NCBI RefSeq assembly: GCF_000723185.1
Contig: NZ_CBTY010000008.1
Coordinates: 296,677-360,676, forward strand
Length of the DNA: 64,000 nucleotides
Direction: 5' to 3'
DNA from: Candidatus Nitrosotenuis uzonensis
GTDB lineage: Archaea > Thermoproteota > Nitrososphaeria > Nitrososphaerales > Nitrosopumilaceae
Both the position numbers and the translations under genes were made by a program. The notes under the pieces were generated by a model that worked only from the letters and a program-made list of their open reading frames with translations, ran no database searches and was not told where the DNA came from. Positions 17,878 to 26,029 of the stretch are shown piece by piece (the stretch's first letter is position 1; every line of letters begins with the position of its first letter).

Positions 17878-18165
17878 ATGCCATTAAAGCGAGCAAGCAG
17901 AGGCCGTCGTAAAGGTGGAAAGGGATCATCAGACAGGATCCAGTGCACCAACTGCGGCGCAACCGTACCGAAGGACAAGGCAAAAAAAGTCACCTCAAGA
18001 TTGAGCCTTGTGGAACAATCGCTTGCACGTGAGCTTAGAGCGCAAGGAGCATACATTGCAGCACCCAAGGTTCTCAAGTGGTACTGCATATCATGCGCAA
18101 TTCACTTTGGCATACTCAAAATCCGATCAGCTGATTCTAGAAGACAAGCCGGCAGACTATACTAG
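17878..18165 (+). CDS. rps26e: 30S ribosomal protein S26e
   Basis: A 95-residue zinc-binding small-subunit protein shared with eukaryotes and found in only some archaea, including Thaumarchaeota and Crenarchaeota. The basic N-terminus PLKRASRGRRKGGKG is followed by CTNCGATVPKDKA and CISCAIHFGILKIR, giving the CxxC...CxxC zinc site. The start at 17878 has gaatataaaga centred about 24 nt upstream, so it is preferred over the Met three codons earlier. It overlaps the converging phosphatidyltransferase gene by 4 nt. Confidence 0.96.
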   Translation: MPLKRASRGRRKGGKGSSDRIQCTNCGATVPKDKAKKVTSRLSLVEQSLARELRAQGAYIAAPKVLKWYCISCAIHFGILKIRSADSRRQAGRLY

Positions 18166-18743
18166 TCCGAAATATTCTTTGCAGTAACAACTATTCTTTG
18201 AACAAACGTTATGCCAGCAATTATCACAACTACGAGTATAGCATACGGCATGAGTCCTGGGATCATTCCAATTATCGCAATCACAAGCAATCGCTCTGCA
18301 CGCTCGCCAATTCCGATTCCTTGTAGTTTTACGCCAAGAGATTCTGCCCGTGAACGCGAATAGCTTACAAGAAGTGACAGTGTTATTGCCAAGAGTACCA
18401 TATGAGGCTCTGCAAAGTTGCCGACCAAAATCCCAAGAAATATCGCAACTTCTGCGACCTTGTCAAATACTGAATCCAAAAAACCGCCCTTCTTTGAGAC
18501 CTTTTTGGTGATCCTTGCCACCTGACCGTCAACAATGTCAAAGAATCCAGACACCAACAATAAAATGCCGCCTATTATTGCAGCGTATGAGATGTGCATG
18601 TTAAGCCCATATACTGCAGCCGAAGCAAATGCAAAGACAAGTCCTACTGCAGTCCAGAAATTGGGCGACAGTCCTGTAGATGCAAACACAGTACCTATTT
18701 TTTCAAGATGCGGCTTGAGTGAGTCTCTAAAATTGTTTAGCAT
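18162..18743 (-). CDS. CDP-alcohol phosphatidyltransferase (archaetidyl-inositol-phosphate synthase type)
   Basis: A 193-residue integral membrane enzyme with about five to six helices. The family signature DxxDGxxARx8GxxxDxxxD is complete (DIVDGQVAR, then GGFLDSVFDKV) and binds the CDP-lipid and two metal ions. By size and context it resembles archaeal enzymes that move CDP-archaeol onto inositol phosphate, a step in ether-lipid head-group synthesis. The polar acceptor cannot be proved from sequence. It lies 26 nt downstream of the agmatinase gene on the same strand. Confidence 0.9.
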   Translation of the reverse strand: MLNNFRDSLKPHLEKIGTVFASTGLSPNFWTAVGLVFAFASAAVYGLNMHISYAAIIGGILLLVSGFFDIVDGQVARITKKVSKKGGFLDSVFDKVAEVAIFLGILVGNFAEPHMVLLAITLSLLVSYSRSRAESLGVKLQGIGIGERAERLLVIAIIGMIPGLMPYAILVVVIIAGITFVQRIVVTAKNISD

Positions 18744-18769
18744 TGGTTACCTTGTAACAAGAAAAGATT

Positions 18770-19642
18770 CTATTTAATACTCATGGCAATCATAGTTGAC
18801 ATTAGCTTGGCTGCAAGCGATGAGGTAGCACCGTTATCAAATGCAGGGTTTAGTTCCACTATGTCAAGGCACGCTATCTTGTGGCCATCCATAGCATAGA
18901 CCATATCAAACAGTTCTCGCGATGTGATTCCTACGGCTTCAGGGTTGCCAACTCCTGGAGCGAACGCTGGATCTAATACGTCAAGGTCTACACTCACATA
19001 CACTTTTTTGAAGGTAGAAATAGCGTCAGATACCATCTTTGGGCCCTTTCCATCCCGGATGTCTTTGTCTGTTATGGTCTTGATTTTATTTTCCTTAAGA
19101 AATGCAAGCTCTTCTCCTACAAACGAGCGAGCCCCGACATGGATTATGTTTTCTGCACCATTTTTTTCCACTATGCGTCTGAGGTATGCAGCATGACTGA
19201 GTCGAACACCTGCGTATTGCGAGCGTAGATCATAATGTGCATCAAACACCATATAGCCGGTGTCCTTTGGGAATGCAGTATATGTCGGGAATGTAAGAGA
19301 GTGCTCGCCTCCAAGGATTATCAACAGTTTGTTCTTTGCAATCAGCTCGCTAGTAAGCTTGTGAACCATATCTGTCATCTCTTCTACGTTTACTGTGTGG
19401 TGCACGTTGCCAAGATCCTGTATGTTGACGGACTCGAGGTCTACTTGTAAATCCGGATGAAAAATCTCTATGTTGTTGAATGCGCTGCGTATTGCTTCAG
19501 GACCAAATCTGCATCCTGGCTTGTAAGAATGCGTAGAGTCAAATGGGATTCCAAATACAATGGCAGCAGGCTCAGCTCTGTCATCCGGGCTAATTATGTA
19601 CGGACTCTTGGTCATATACAAATCAAGATAACTCAATTTCAA
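18770..19642 (-). CDS. speB: Agmatinase (ureohydrolase family)
   Basis: A 290-residue binuclear manganese ureohydrolase. The metal ligands are visible in GGEHSLTF, DAHYDLR and SVDLDVLDPAFAPG, and the C-terminal DIVELNPAFDNG closes the fold. Archaeal members usually hydrolyse agmatine to putrescine and urea; arginase or guanidinobutyrase activity cannot be excluded. Putrescine feeds spermidine, the donor used by deoxyhypusine synthase, which is encoded about 4 kb away, so the two are metabolically linked though not adjacent. Urea release could also matter to an ammonia oxidiser. Confidence 0.9.
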   Translation of the reverse strand: MKLSYLDLYMTKSPYIISPDDRAEPAAIVFGIPFDSTHSYKPGCRFGPEAIRSAFNNIEIFHPDLQVDLESVNIQDLGNVHHTVNVEEMTDMVHKLTSELIAKNKLLIILGGEHSLTFPTYTAFPKDTGYMVFDAHYDLRSQYAGVRLSHAAYLRRIVEKNGAENIIHVGARSFVGEELAFLKENKIKTITDKDIRDGKGPKMVSDAISTFKKVYVSVDLDVLDPAFAPGVGNPEAVGITSRELFDMVYAMDGHKIACLDIVELNPAFDNGATSSLAAKLMSTMIAMSIK

Positions 19643-19682
19643 TTTTTACTTTAAAATCACTAGAAAATAAATCAATAGATCA

Positions 19683-20099
19683 TTATTGGAGCACCAGGCC
19701 GGTCTGTACTTGTCCCTCAATTTCAAACTCAACTTTCTGTATCAGGCTCTGGGAGTTGAACGGTTTTTCCAGTACGTCTATGTTAGTCCCGTTGCTCAAG
19801 GCGCGAAGCTTTGGCGTAAGCTCATCTCCGAACGAGCTAATAAAGAGAATCCTCTGATCTGGCCGTATCTGAAGAATCTCCTTTGCAGTCTCAAGTCCGT
19901 TCTTTTTTGGCATGGAGTAATCCAGAATCACCATATCAAACTGCCTAGCATCAGAGTTTGCAGTCATATTCTTGTATAATGCAACGCATTCCTCTCCATC
20001 ACTAGTAACAGTCACCGTATGCCCTCGTGACTCGAATATCTGCTTGTAAAGTAGCGCGTATGATGGACTGTCTTCTGCCACGAGTATGTTTCTGCCCAT
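19683..20099 (-). CDS. Single-domain response regulator (CheY-like), copy 2
   Basis: A stand-alone receiver domain; from the Met at 20099 (MGRNILVAED) it has 138 residues. The phospho-acceptor is D60 in VILDYSMPKKNG, the switch Ser is in FISSFG and the Lys is in EKPF. It shares the GHTVTVTSDGEECV pattern and the longer loop before strand 3 with the copies at 2039 and 58355. The frame is open to 20120, but the TATA-like ctattttag is centred near 20127, about 28 nt upstream of 20099, so the internal Met is the better leaderless start. The palindrome at 20139-20155 then lies at the same distance as in copy 1. Confidence 0.88.
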   Translation of the reverse strand: MGRNILVAEDSPSYALLYKQIFESRGHTVTVTSDGEECVALYKNMTANSDARQFDMVILDYSMPKKNGLETAKEILQIRPDQRILFISSFGDELTPKLRALSNGTNIDVLEKPFNSQSLIQKVEFEIEGQVQTGLVLQ

Positions 20100-20138
20100 T
20101 CTCATTTGTTGTATTTCCATGCTATTTTAGATTGGTCT

Positions 20139-20155
20139 GTTTATTCCAAACAAAC
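20139..20155. promoter_or_regulatory. Palindromic operator candidate GTTTATT-N3-AACAAAC
   Basis: A 17-bp inverted repeat with one mismatched pair, centred at 20147, 48 bp upstream of the preferred response-regulator start at 20099 and just upstream of its TATA element. It abuts the stop codon of the upstream thrS gene. It belongs to the set at 2553-2569 and 24712-24728. Confidence 0.6.
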
Positions 20156-22011
20156 TAGACCATTATCTGCGGACGCTTTGAGAGGTGCCTTGCCAAATTC
20201 AACTTTGTGAATGGTTTGTCCTTTGTCTGCTCTTTTATTTCCCTAACAAACTCTTCAAACGGTATCTCTTTTACATTGCCAGATTGCCTGTCCCTTACTG
20301 CCAGCTCTTTTTTGTTGATTTCTTTTTCTCCTATAACGAGGCTATACCTTATCCATTCTGTTTCCGATTCCCTAATTCTTTTTCCTATACTCTCGTTCCT
20401 ATCGTCAATATCCACGCGTATGTTCTGGGAGCTCAGTCTGTCTGCCAGATCCTCGCAGTACTTTAGGAATTCTTCCTTTAGTGGTATTATTCTTACCTGA
20501 GTAGGAGCGAGCCAGAGCGGCAGCTGTGGTTTTTTCCCTTCTTTTTGTTCAAATGCAGCCTTTTCCAAAAGCGCATAAACAACACGCTCTATTGCACCGC
20601 TAGGCGAGTTGTGCAGAATTATAGGGTGGTGCGGAGTATTACTCTCATCGAAAAACTTTATTCCATATCTTGCCCCGTTTTCGACATCGATTTGGTCAGT
20701 TGAGAGTGCAGATGCCTTTCCAAGGTTGTCAACGTAGTTGAATTCCCATTTAAGTACAAAATAAAAGAAGCGCTCCTTCCACATTTCCACAAGTACCGGC
20801 TTGCCCATTTTCTTGACCAGGTCTACAATTATTTCCTTGTGTTCGTTATAGAATTCTTCTGTAAATCTTATTGCCATTTCGTAATCAGATTCCGTTATTC
20901 CTATTTCTCTGAGTACAGAACGAGAAAGATCAAATCTCTTCCTTATCTCAGTTATGGCCTGTGGGATATCTTGGCAGAATGCATGACAATCAGGCATCGT
21001 AAATGCGCGCAGTCTTCTGAGGCCCACAAGCTCGCCTGATTGTTCGCGCCTGAAGCTGTATCGCGTAAGCTCGTACAGCTTTAGCGGTAGATTCTTGTAT
21101 GATATCTGAAAATCATTTGCCATCAGAAACTGGCCAAAACATGCTGCAAATCGCAAAAAGAGTTGCTTTCCCTCGGTGTTGATATTATATTGTCTTGCCG
21201 GAAACCTGTTAAAGTAACTTTCCATACTAGGATGATGCGAATCATACATAATCGGTGTTTCAACTTCCAGACCACCATAGTTTTTCACCTCGTCTGTGAC
21301 GTATCTTTCAAGAAGTGATTTTATGAGTCGTCCGTTCGGATAAAACCTCATGTTACCAGAATCAGATGCTGGCTCATAATCTGCGATGGCCATCTTCTTC
21401 ATCAGCTTCACGTGTGGCGGGGGCTCATCAACTGACCGTTTCTTTGCAGATTCATACTTTGAGAGAATCTCTAGTTTTTCATGCTTTGTAAAGTCAAAAT
21501 TGTCGATTTCATGCATTATGCCATCGGTAGTCATTATGTACCAGTACGACTTGATCTTTGATTCTGATTTCAGTGCCTCCGAGGTATGACCGTCTTCGTG
21601 TTCATGTCCTTCCTTTGTTATCACTTTTGAGCTCTCCGCCAACGGGTGTCCTTTGACCTTGATATTGTATGATTTTGTCCAGCCAAATGGTGCGTGCGAG
21701 ACCTCGCAGTTTGCGTTTGATTCCATTTCCTTTAGAAGTGAAAGTGCGATCGAAGGTGATGCAAGGTTTGAGCTCAGATGCGCATACGGGTAAAGCAATA
21801 ATCTGTTGCACCCTACCTTTGCCATGCTTGCAGTGATCTCCGCAATTGCCTTTCTTGCAACTTCGGAATCATCACCATCTTCTATTGCGATAAAGGCCAC
21901 TACTACCTCCTCTATTTTCTTTGGTTCCGGTGTGATCTCTTCTGCGGATTTGATCTCTTTTTTCGTTGGATTGTATTCTATGCTGTCGCAGTGTAACTGT
22001 AGTATACGCAC
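20155..22011 (-). CDS. thrS: Threonyl-tRNA synthetase, archaeal type
   Basis: Charges tRNA-Thr. From the GTG at 22011 the protein has 618 residues and begins VRILQLHCDSIEYNPTKKEI, the typical start of archaeal ThrRS with its D-aminoacyl-deacylase-like editing domain (about residues 1-140). The class II core follows: motif 2 region YRREQSGELVGLRRLRAF, GARYGIKFFDE and motif 3 near SPSGAIERVVYALLE, then the anticodon-binding domain (LPLWLAPTQVRIIPL to the end). The 18 codons open upstream do not match the family, and a T/A-rich box about 29 nt before 22011 supports a leaderless GTG start. Confidence 0.95.
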   Translation of the reverse strand: MRILQLHCDSIEYNPTKKEIKSAEEITPEPKKIEEVVVAFIAIEDGDDSEVARKAIAEITASMAKVGCNRLLLYPYAHLSSNLASPSIALSLLKEMESNANCEVSHAPFGWTKSYNIKVKGHPLAESSKVITKEGHEHEDGHTSEALKSESKIKSYWYIMTTDGIMHEIDNFDFTKHEKLEILSKYESAKKRSVDEPPPHVKLMKKMAIADYEPASDSGNMRFYPNGRLIKSLLERYVTDEVKNYGGLEVETPIMYDSHHPSMESYFNRFPARQYNINTEGKQLFLRFAACFGQFLMANDFQISYKNLPLKLYELTRYSFRREQSGELVGLRRLRAFTMPDCHAFCQDIPQAITEIRKRFDLSRSVLREIGITESDYEMAIRFTEEFYNEHKEIIVDLVKKMGKPVLVEMWKERFFYFVLKWEFNYVDNLGKASALSTDQIDVENGARYGIKFFDESNTPHHPIILHNSPSGAIERVVYALLEKAAFEQKEGKKPQLPLWLAPTQVRIIPLKEEFLKYCEDLADRLSSQNIRVDIDDRNESIGKRIRESETEWIRYSLVIGEKEINKKELAVRDRQSGNVKEIPFEEFVREIKEQTKDKPFTKLNLARHLSKRPQIMV

Positions 22012-22070
22012 AATCTCGAGGAAAGATGATATTGAATTAAATGTTTGTGGCCACTGCAAGGCCAATTTGC

Positions 22071-22292
22071 CTAAGCTAGTGTATGTTTTATCATTTTATT
22101 TTGAGCACATCCAGTATGTATCGGATCGTCAGCAAAATGGGCGCAATGTATACAGATAAACTGCAGTGGCTGGTTGCATACTGGACAGTACTTGGAGACC
22201 TCTAGGGCATTACCACAGTTTCTGCAGCTATCTATTCTCAAGAATGAGTCTTGATTCTGAGTAGTATTTGATCTTTTCCATACTGAAAACAC
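22071..22292 (-). CDS. Small double zinc-ribbon-like protein
   Basis: A 73-residue protein with CRNCGNALEVSKYCPVCN followed by FICIHCAHFADDPIHTGC, giving up to eight Cys/His ligands in two knuckles. This resembles zinc-ribbon modules that bind RNA or act as protein adaptors. The GTG at 22292 has cttatttttt centred about 25 nt upstream, as expected for a leaderless mRNA. It lies 59 nt upstream of thrS on the same strand. The function is unknown. Confidence 0.72.
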   Translation of the reverse strand: MFSVWKRSNTTQNQDSFLRIDSCRNCGNALEVSKYCPVCNQPLQFICIHCAHFADDPIHTGCAQNKMIKHTLA

Positions 22293-22327
22293 AGTAAAAT
22301 GGTGTAACTAGCAAAAAATAAGAAAGA

Positions 22328-22756
22328 TTATTTTAGAAAGCCCGGTAGTTTCTTCAAAGTGTGCGAAGCTGAGAACTTTCCGGCGCCGACTGCTACAAGA
22401 AGCAAACTGCTAACCAGCAGAATTAGCTCGAGCTCAAAGCCTGCCTGTCCTGTCAACTCGGTTGGTTTTTTCACATAGAAAATTGCTCCCAACATGATTG
22501 TAGAGAGGATGGAAGCAGATATTCTTGTTATCACTCCTGCAATTAGCAATACTCCTGGTACAATTTCTGCCAGAGCTATCAGTATTTGCATTTCTGCAGG
22601 CAGGCCAAGACGGCCAAGAAAGCCGGCAAAACCTGCGTCAACTTTGGCATATCCGTGAACGATAAATATTGCACCTAGTGCCAACCTAATCCCAAGATAT
22701 GCCAGATCGTGCAGTCTGTTCTCTTTGTAGATGGTTGTTGTTTCCAACGTTGTCAT
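22328..22756 (-). CDS. DoxX-family membrane protein
   Basis: A 142-residue protein with four predicted membrane helices. The N-terminal helix pair contains GIRLALGAIFIVHGYAKV, the usual DoxX start, and the second half has LAEIVPGVLLIAGV and a Gly-rich helix before the C-terminal LKKLPGFLK. The family is named for the small subunit of thiosulfate:quinone oxidoreductase in Acidianus, but most members, including short ones like this, have no proven activity; redox or detoxification roles have been proposed. It is a single gene on the minus strand with its own TATA-like taatatg about 22 nt upstream. Confidence 0.85.
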   Translation of the reverse strand: MTTLETTTIYKENRLHDLAYLGIRLALGAIFIVHGYAKVDAGFAGFLGRLGLPAEMQILIALAEIVPGVLLIAGVITRISASILSTIMLGAIFYVKKPTELTGQAGFELELILLVSSLLLVAVGAGKFSASHTLKKLPGFLK

Positions 22757-22855
22757 AATTGATTTTTCTCATATTACAATTGCTAATGTGATCAGCTGAT
22801 TTATCATAAGATTAGCTGAATTCATATTATATGCATAACACATACATGTAGTTAC

Positions 22856-22910
22856 GGGAACGGTTCCCCAGACCATAGTGCTTTTGGTAGAGCCCTACCA
22901 ACTGTTCCCC
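22856..22910 (+). ncRNA. Candidate structured small RNA
   Basis: An intergenic element of about 55 nt. GGGAAC at 22856-22861 can pair with GTTCCC at 22904-22909 (or with the adjacent GTTCCC at 22863-22868), and it encloses a perfect hairpin TGGTAG-AGCC-CTACCA at 22885-22900. A TATA-like attcatattatatgc is centred about 25 nt upstream of 22856 on the plus strand, which would start a transcript exactly at the first stem base. No reading frame is present. It may instead be the 3' hairpin of the minus-strand gene ending at 22917. Confidence 0.35.
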
Positions 22911-22916
22911 TTACTT

Positions 22917-23273
22917 TCAGTTTGATTTTACATTGTTCTGTTTCGTCTCTTCTTTTAGTGTAATTACGGAACGAAGTATTATGCCAGATAATCCCAGATT
23001 ATTCAGAACGAATTGAGATGTGTGCTCAAGGGCATTATCGCCTCTGTACCCTTCATCGTATGTTGATTCGATTTCTCCCATGTCTGTCTGAACAAGAACA
23101 GTTATCAGTGAATACGATCCAAGTTTTGGATCGCTGCCTTCAATATACAGACGCATCTCGACTCTCTTTACTGTGACACCATACTCTACAAAATTTCCTG
23201 ACGAAAGAAGAGTCATAGTTTTATCAGGATTACGGTTGACCCGTTGTGGATTTGCAACATCGATTATTTTCAA
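22917..23273 (-). CDS. Hypothetical protein, function unknown
   Basis: A 118-residue soluble protein rich in beta strands. It starts MKIIDVANPQRVNRNPDKTM and ends in a Lys/Asn-rich tail; there is no signal peptide, cysteine or recognised motif. The pattern VTVKRVEMRLYIEGSDPKLG followed by ITVLVQTDMGEIESTYDEG suggests a compact beta barrel or sandwich. It is divergent from deoxyhypusine synthase (83 nt apart). The family is not recognised; codon use and length support a real gene. Confidence 0.65.
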   Translation of the reverse strand: MKIIDVANPQRVNRNPDKTMTLLSSGNFVEYGVTVKRVEMRLYIEGSDPKLGSYSLITVLVQTDMGEIESTYDEGYRGDNALEHTSQFVLNNLGLSGIILRSVITLKEETKQNNVKSN

Positions 23274-23356
23274 CTGACATCTAAAACAATTATGTACATT
23301 TTAAGAATTTTATTTTCAGACACAGGATTATTATACCAATACGAAAACTCCTGATC

Positions 23357-24451
23357 ATGGATCACCATCATTTTAAAGGCAAGGACATACCACATATCCG
23401 GCTCACATCAAAGACAACCATAGAGGATCTTGTAGATGTCTTCTCAAGCACCGGTTACAATGCAAGGCAGCTTGGGGATGCGGCAAAGCTGTACGCAAGA
23501 ATGATTGAAGAAGATGCAGTCATTTGTCTTACCGTAGCGGGCGCCATGACACCAGTAGGTTTTGGCGGCATCATAAAGACTCTGATAGAGAAAGGTTTTG
23601 TTGACTGGATAATTGCCACTGGTGCGAACGTGTACCATGAAGATCATTTTGCAAGAGGCTTTCCAGTAAAACAGGGCCATTTTGAAGTTGATGACATGAT
23701 ATTGTACGAGAAGGAAATAGTCCGGATAAGAGATGTTTACATAAAATTTATTGAAACGCTTGCGGCCGAGGATAAGGTCGTGCAACAGATGTTCAGAGAC
23801 CAACTAGTTGGCAAACCGTTTACCACTGCTGAATTTTGTAACATCATGGGCATGCTAAGTGCCAAGAATGCAAAGTATCCGGAAAAAAGCTTCCTTGTAT
23901 CTGCGTACAAATACGATGTTCCAGTATACGTTTCCACCCTAAAGGACTCCTCACTTGCGATGAACTTGGGAGTGCATAGACTGCAGAATAAAGTCTATAA
24001 TCTTGACTTTGTGCGAGAGATTCTTGAGCAGGCGGCAATAGTTTACAACTCTAAAAAATCGGCAATAGTTGAACTTGGGGGTGGCGTGCCCAAGAATACA
24101 GCACAACAAACAGGTCCGATGTTAGATCAAATACTCGGTAATAATGATGGAGGTCAAGACTACATAATACAGATTACTGATGCAAGACCTGATACTGGAG
24201 GACTTTCTGGAGCGACACTGCAAGAAGGAAAAAGCTGGGGCAAGGTGCAGGATGCGCATTCTGGCACAGTCACAGTTTATGCCGATTCTACTATTGCATT
24301 TCCAATAATAGCGGCATATGTGCTTGCAACGCAAAAGCCAAGAAAGCCAAAGAGAATATACAAAGATCTTTCAAAATACTATTCAAAGTTGCAGCAGGAT
24401 TATCTGCAAAACGTTCACAAAGGCAAGGCCAAAATAAAAAGAAAGCACTAG
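23357..24451 (+). CDS. dys: Deoxyhypusine synthase
   Basis: Transfers the aminobutyl group of spermidine to a lysine of translation factor aIF5A, the first hypusination step. The 364-residue protein shows the NAD-binding and active-site elements: TVAGAMTPVGFGG, ATGANVYHEDHFARG, ELGGGVPKN, TGGLSGATLQEG and SWGKV, whose lysine (near residue 296) corresponds to the Lys that forms the covalent imine intermediate. This points to an active enzyme rather than one of the homospermidine- or agmatine-using relatives, though these are hard to separate. The His-rich start MDHHHFKG is noteworthy but not diagnostic. It overlaps the converging small gene by 4 nt. Confidence 0.92.
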   Translation: MDHHHFKGKDIPHIRLTSKTTIEDLVDVFSSTGYNARQLGDAAKLYARMIEEDAVICLTVAGAMTPVGFGGIIKTLIEKGFVDWIIATGANVYHEDHFARGFPVKQGHFEVDDMILYEKEIVRIRDVYIKFIETLAAEDKVVQQMFRDQLVGKPFTTAEFCNIMGMLSAKNAKYPEKSFLVSAYKYDVPVYVSTLKDSSLAMNLGVHRLQNKVYNLDFVREILEQAAIVYNSKKSAIVELGGGVPKNTAQQTGPMLDQILGNNDGGQDYIIQITDARPDTGGLSGATLQEGKSWGKVQDAHSGTVTVYADSTIAFPIIAAYVLATQKPRKPKRIYKDLSKYYSKLQQDYLQNVHKGKAKIKRKH

Positions 24452-24660
24452 AATCTGTCGAATCTAGCTCGTTCTAGTTCGCGGTCATCCTTAGTTTCTT
24501 TCTTCCATTCCTTGTAGTGGTCCTTACAGAGAACTGCCTTTTTGGCAGATGATCTTAGGCGCATACCCGCATTTTCCACCTTTGAGGAGTTTAGCGAACG
24601 TGCTCCGTCGTTACTGCATCCATCGACGTCGCATTTGGCACCTTTTGCCACGATTCCCAT
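24448..24660 (-). CDS. Small conserved zinc-finger-like protein
   Basis: A 70-residue basic protein. The N-terminal half has CDVDGCSNDGARSLNSSKV and the second half AVLCKDHYKEWKKETK, giving a CxxxxC...CxxH arrangement that could bind one zinc. The C-terminal RELERARFDRF is charged and helical. Similar tiny zinc proteins appear several times in this window, but I recognise no characterised family. It overlaps the 3' end of dys by 4 nt (convergent) and is divergent from the CBS gene. Confidence 0.7.
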   Translation of the reverse strand: MGIVAKGAKCDVDGCSNDGARSLNSSKVENAGMRLRSSAKKAVLCKDHYKEWKKETKDDRELERARFDRF

Positions 24661-24711
24661 GCATGTGGATTAATTACATTATATTTATAGTTGAAACACC
24701 ACAGACAAAAT

Positions 24712-24728
24712 GTTTGTTCGTAACAAAC
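24712..24728. promoter_or_regulatory. Palindromic operator candidate GTTTGTT-N3-AACAAAC (perfect)
   Basis: A perfect 7-bp inverted repeat with a 3-bp spacer, centred at 24720, 49 bp upstream of the CBS-protein ATG at 24769 and upstream of the TATA-like gataatatt (about 24739-24747). It is the best copy of the element also found at 2553-2569 and 20139-20155. Confidence 0.65.
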
Positions 24729-24768
24729 TAACTACGAGATAATATTGCGAATTTGCCAATTCTAGCAA

Positions 24769-25641
24769 ATGGCACACTCAGAATACCTTGTAGGTTCGTC
24801 ACCAGATGACACTGTGATTGAAATAAAGAATGCAGATATTATCAAGGCTGACGTTTCTGATAATCTGTACGATGTCATAATAAACCTCATCACCAATGGG
24901 ATAAGTAAGCTGTTCATATTTGATAAGAATCTGCCAGTAGGCATAGTTACTGATAAAGACATTATCAGATTCCTATACAACGAACGAAGTGGTAAGCGGT
25001 TTGATGAGATTACTGTGGACCAGATAATGAACAGTATTTGTTATGTTATTGACAGCCTTACGTGCAGGCAAGCAGCACAAACAATGCTAATCAACAAGAT
25101 AAGCTCACTTGGGATCGGCTCACGCCAACATCTTTTAGGAATAGTCACTAAAACAGATCTGTTACAATACTATGTTAACAGGATGCACGATACCAGCAAG
25201 GTACTTGATTACATGACCATAAGTTATTACTCTGCAGACGTGGAATCAAAACTGCACGAGATAATCAAAAAGATGATCACATGTGATGTCTCGCGTGTTG
25301 TCATAACAGAAAATCAGACTCCTGTAGGGATAATAACAAACGGAGATATTTTTAGAATTACTATGTCAATTAACAAATTAAGCATAGTCCAGTCAAGTCT
25401 TACCACATATTCAGAAGAAAACAGGCTGTGGTCAGAGTCAGGATTCGTTGGCTCAAAGCAAGCAGGTGAGGTAATGAGTGAGGGAATTATCAGCATAAGA
25501 TCCAATCAAAATATGATGGAAGCTGCCAAATTGATGCTTGAGAAGAAGATAGATAGTCTTGGGGTAAGCAACAGTAGCGGAGAGCTTGTTGGCATCATAA
25601 ACAAGACCAACGTGCTTTACGCACTGGCAAACGCAAAGTGA
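24769..25641 (+). CDS. Four-CBS-domain protein
   Basis: A 290-residue protein made of two CBS pairs. Each module ends in the usual VGIVTDKD-like motif: PVGIVTDKDIIRF, LGIVTKTDLLQY, PVGIITNGDIFRI and LVGIINKTNVLYA. CBS pairs bind adenine nucleotides (AMP, ATP, SAM) and act as energy or ligand sensors. No enzymatic or DNA-binding domain is attached, so it should work through a partner; the response regulator that overlaps it by 4 nt is the obvious candidate. The start at 24769 has a TATA-like box centred about 26 nt upstream. Confidence 0.9.
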   Translation: MAHSEYLVGSSPDDTVIEIKNADIIKADVSDNLYDVIINLITNGISKLFIFDKNLPVGIVTDKDIIRFLYNERSGKRFDEITVDQIMNSICYVIDSLTCRQAAQTMLINKISSLGIGSRQHLLGIVTKTDLLQYYVNRMHDTSKVLDYMTISYYSADVESKLHEIIKKMITCDVSRVVITENQTPVGIITNGDIFRITMSINKLSIVQSSLTTYSEENRLWSESGFVGSKQAGEVMSEGIISIRSNQNMMEAAKLMLEKKIDSLGVSNSSGELVGIINKTNVLYALANAK

Positions 25642-26027
25642 TTGCATTGAGCGAAGACTGGGAACCATCCATATTGATAGTTGATGACTCGCATTTTACA
25701 AGGCGTGCAATACGAAAGATAATAGAATCAAATATGCTTGCAACAAAGATCATTGAAGCAGCAGACGGTGTGGAAGCAGTAATGAAATACAAAGAGCACA
25801 GACCTACACTTGTGACAATGGACGTGCTTATGCCAAAAGCAGACGGCATACAGGCGCTAAGGGCAATCAAGAAAATCGATCCTTTTGCCAAAGTGATAAT
25901 GATCTCGTCCACTGGAAAAAGCCACATAGTTCAGGACTCTATGCGTGCGGGGGCAATAGACTATGTGTTAAAACCGTTTGATCCTGCTCAAATTGCAATC
26001 ACGATAAGCAAGCATGGGAGAATTTAG
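25638..26027 (+). CDS. Single-domain response regulator (CheY-like), operonic with CBS protein
   Basis: A 129-residue receiver domain. The acidic pair is in ILIVDDSHFTRR, the phospho-acceptor is D62 in VTMDVLMPKADG, the Ser/Thr switch is in MISSTGK and the Lys is in LKPFDP. It lacks the long loop of the other three receivers in the window and is closer to classical archaeal/bacterial CheY, so it belongs to a different subfamily. The GTG start overlaps the CBS stop by 4 nt, giving translational coupling. It is shorter than usual at the C-terminus, ending shortly after helix 5 begins. Confidence 0.9.
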   Translation: MIALSEDWEPSILIVDDSHFTRRAIRKIIESNMLATKIIEAADGVEAVMKYKEHRPTLVTMDVLMPKADGIQALRAIKKIDPFAKVIMISSTGKSHIVQDSMRAGAIDYVLKPFDPAQIAITISKHGRI

Positions 26028-26029
26028 AA

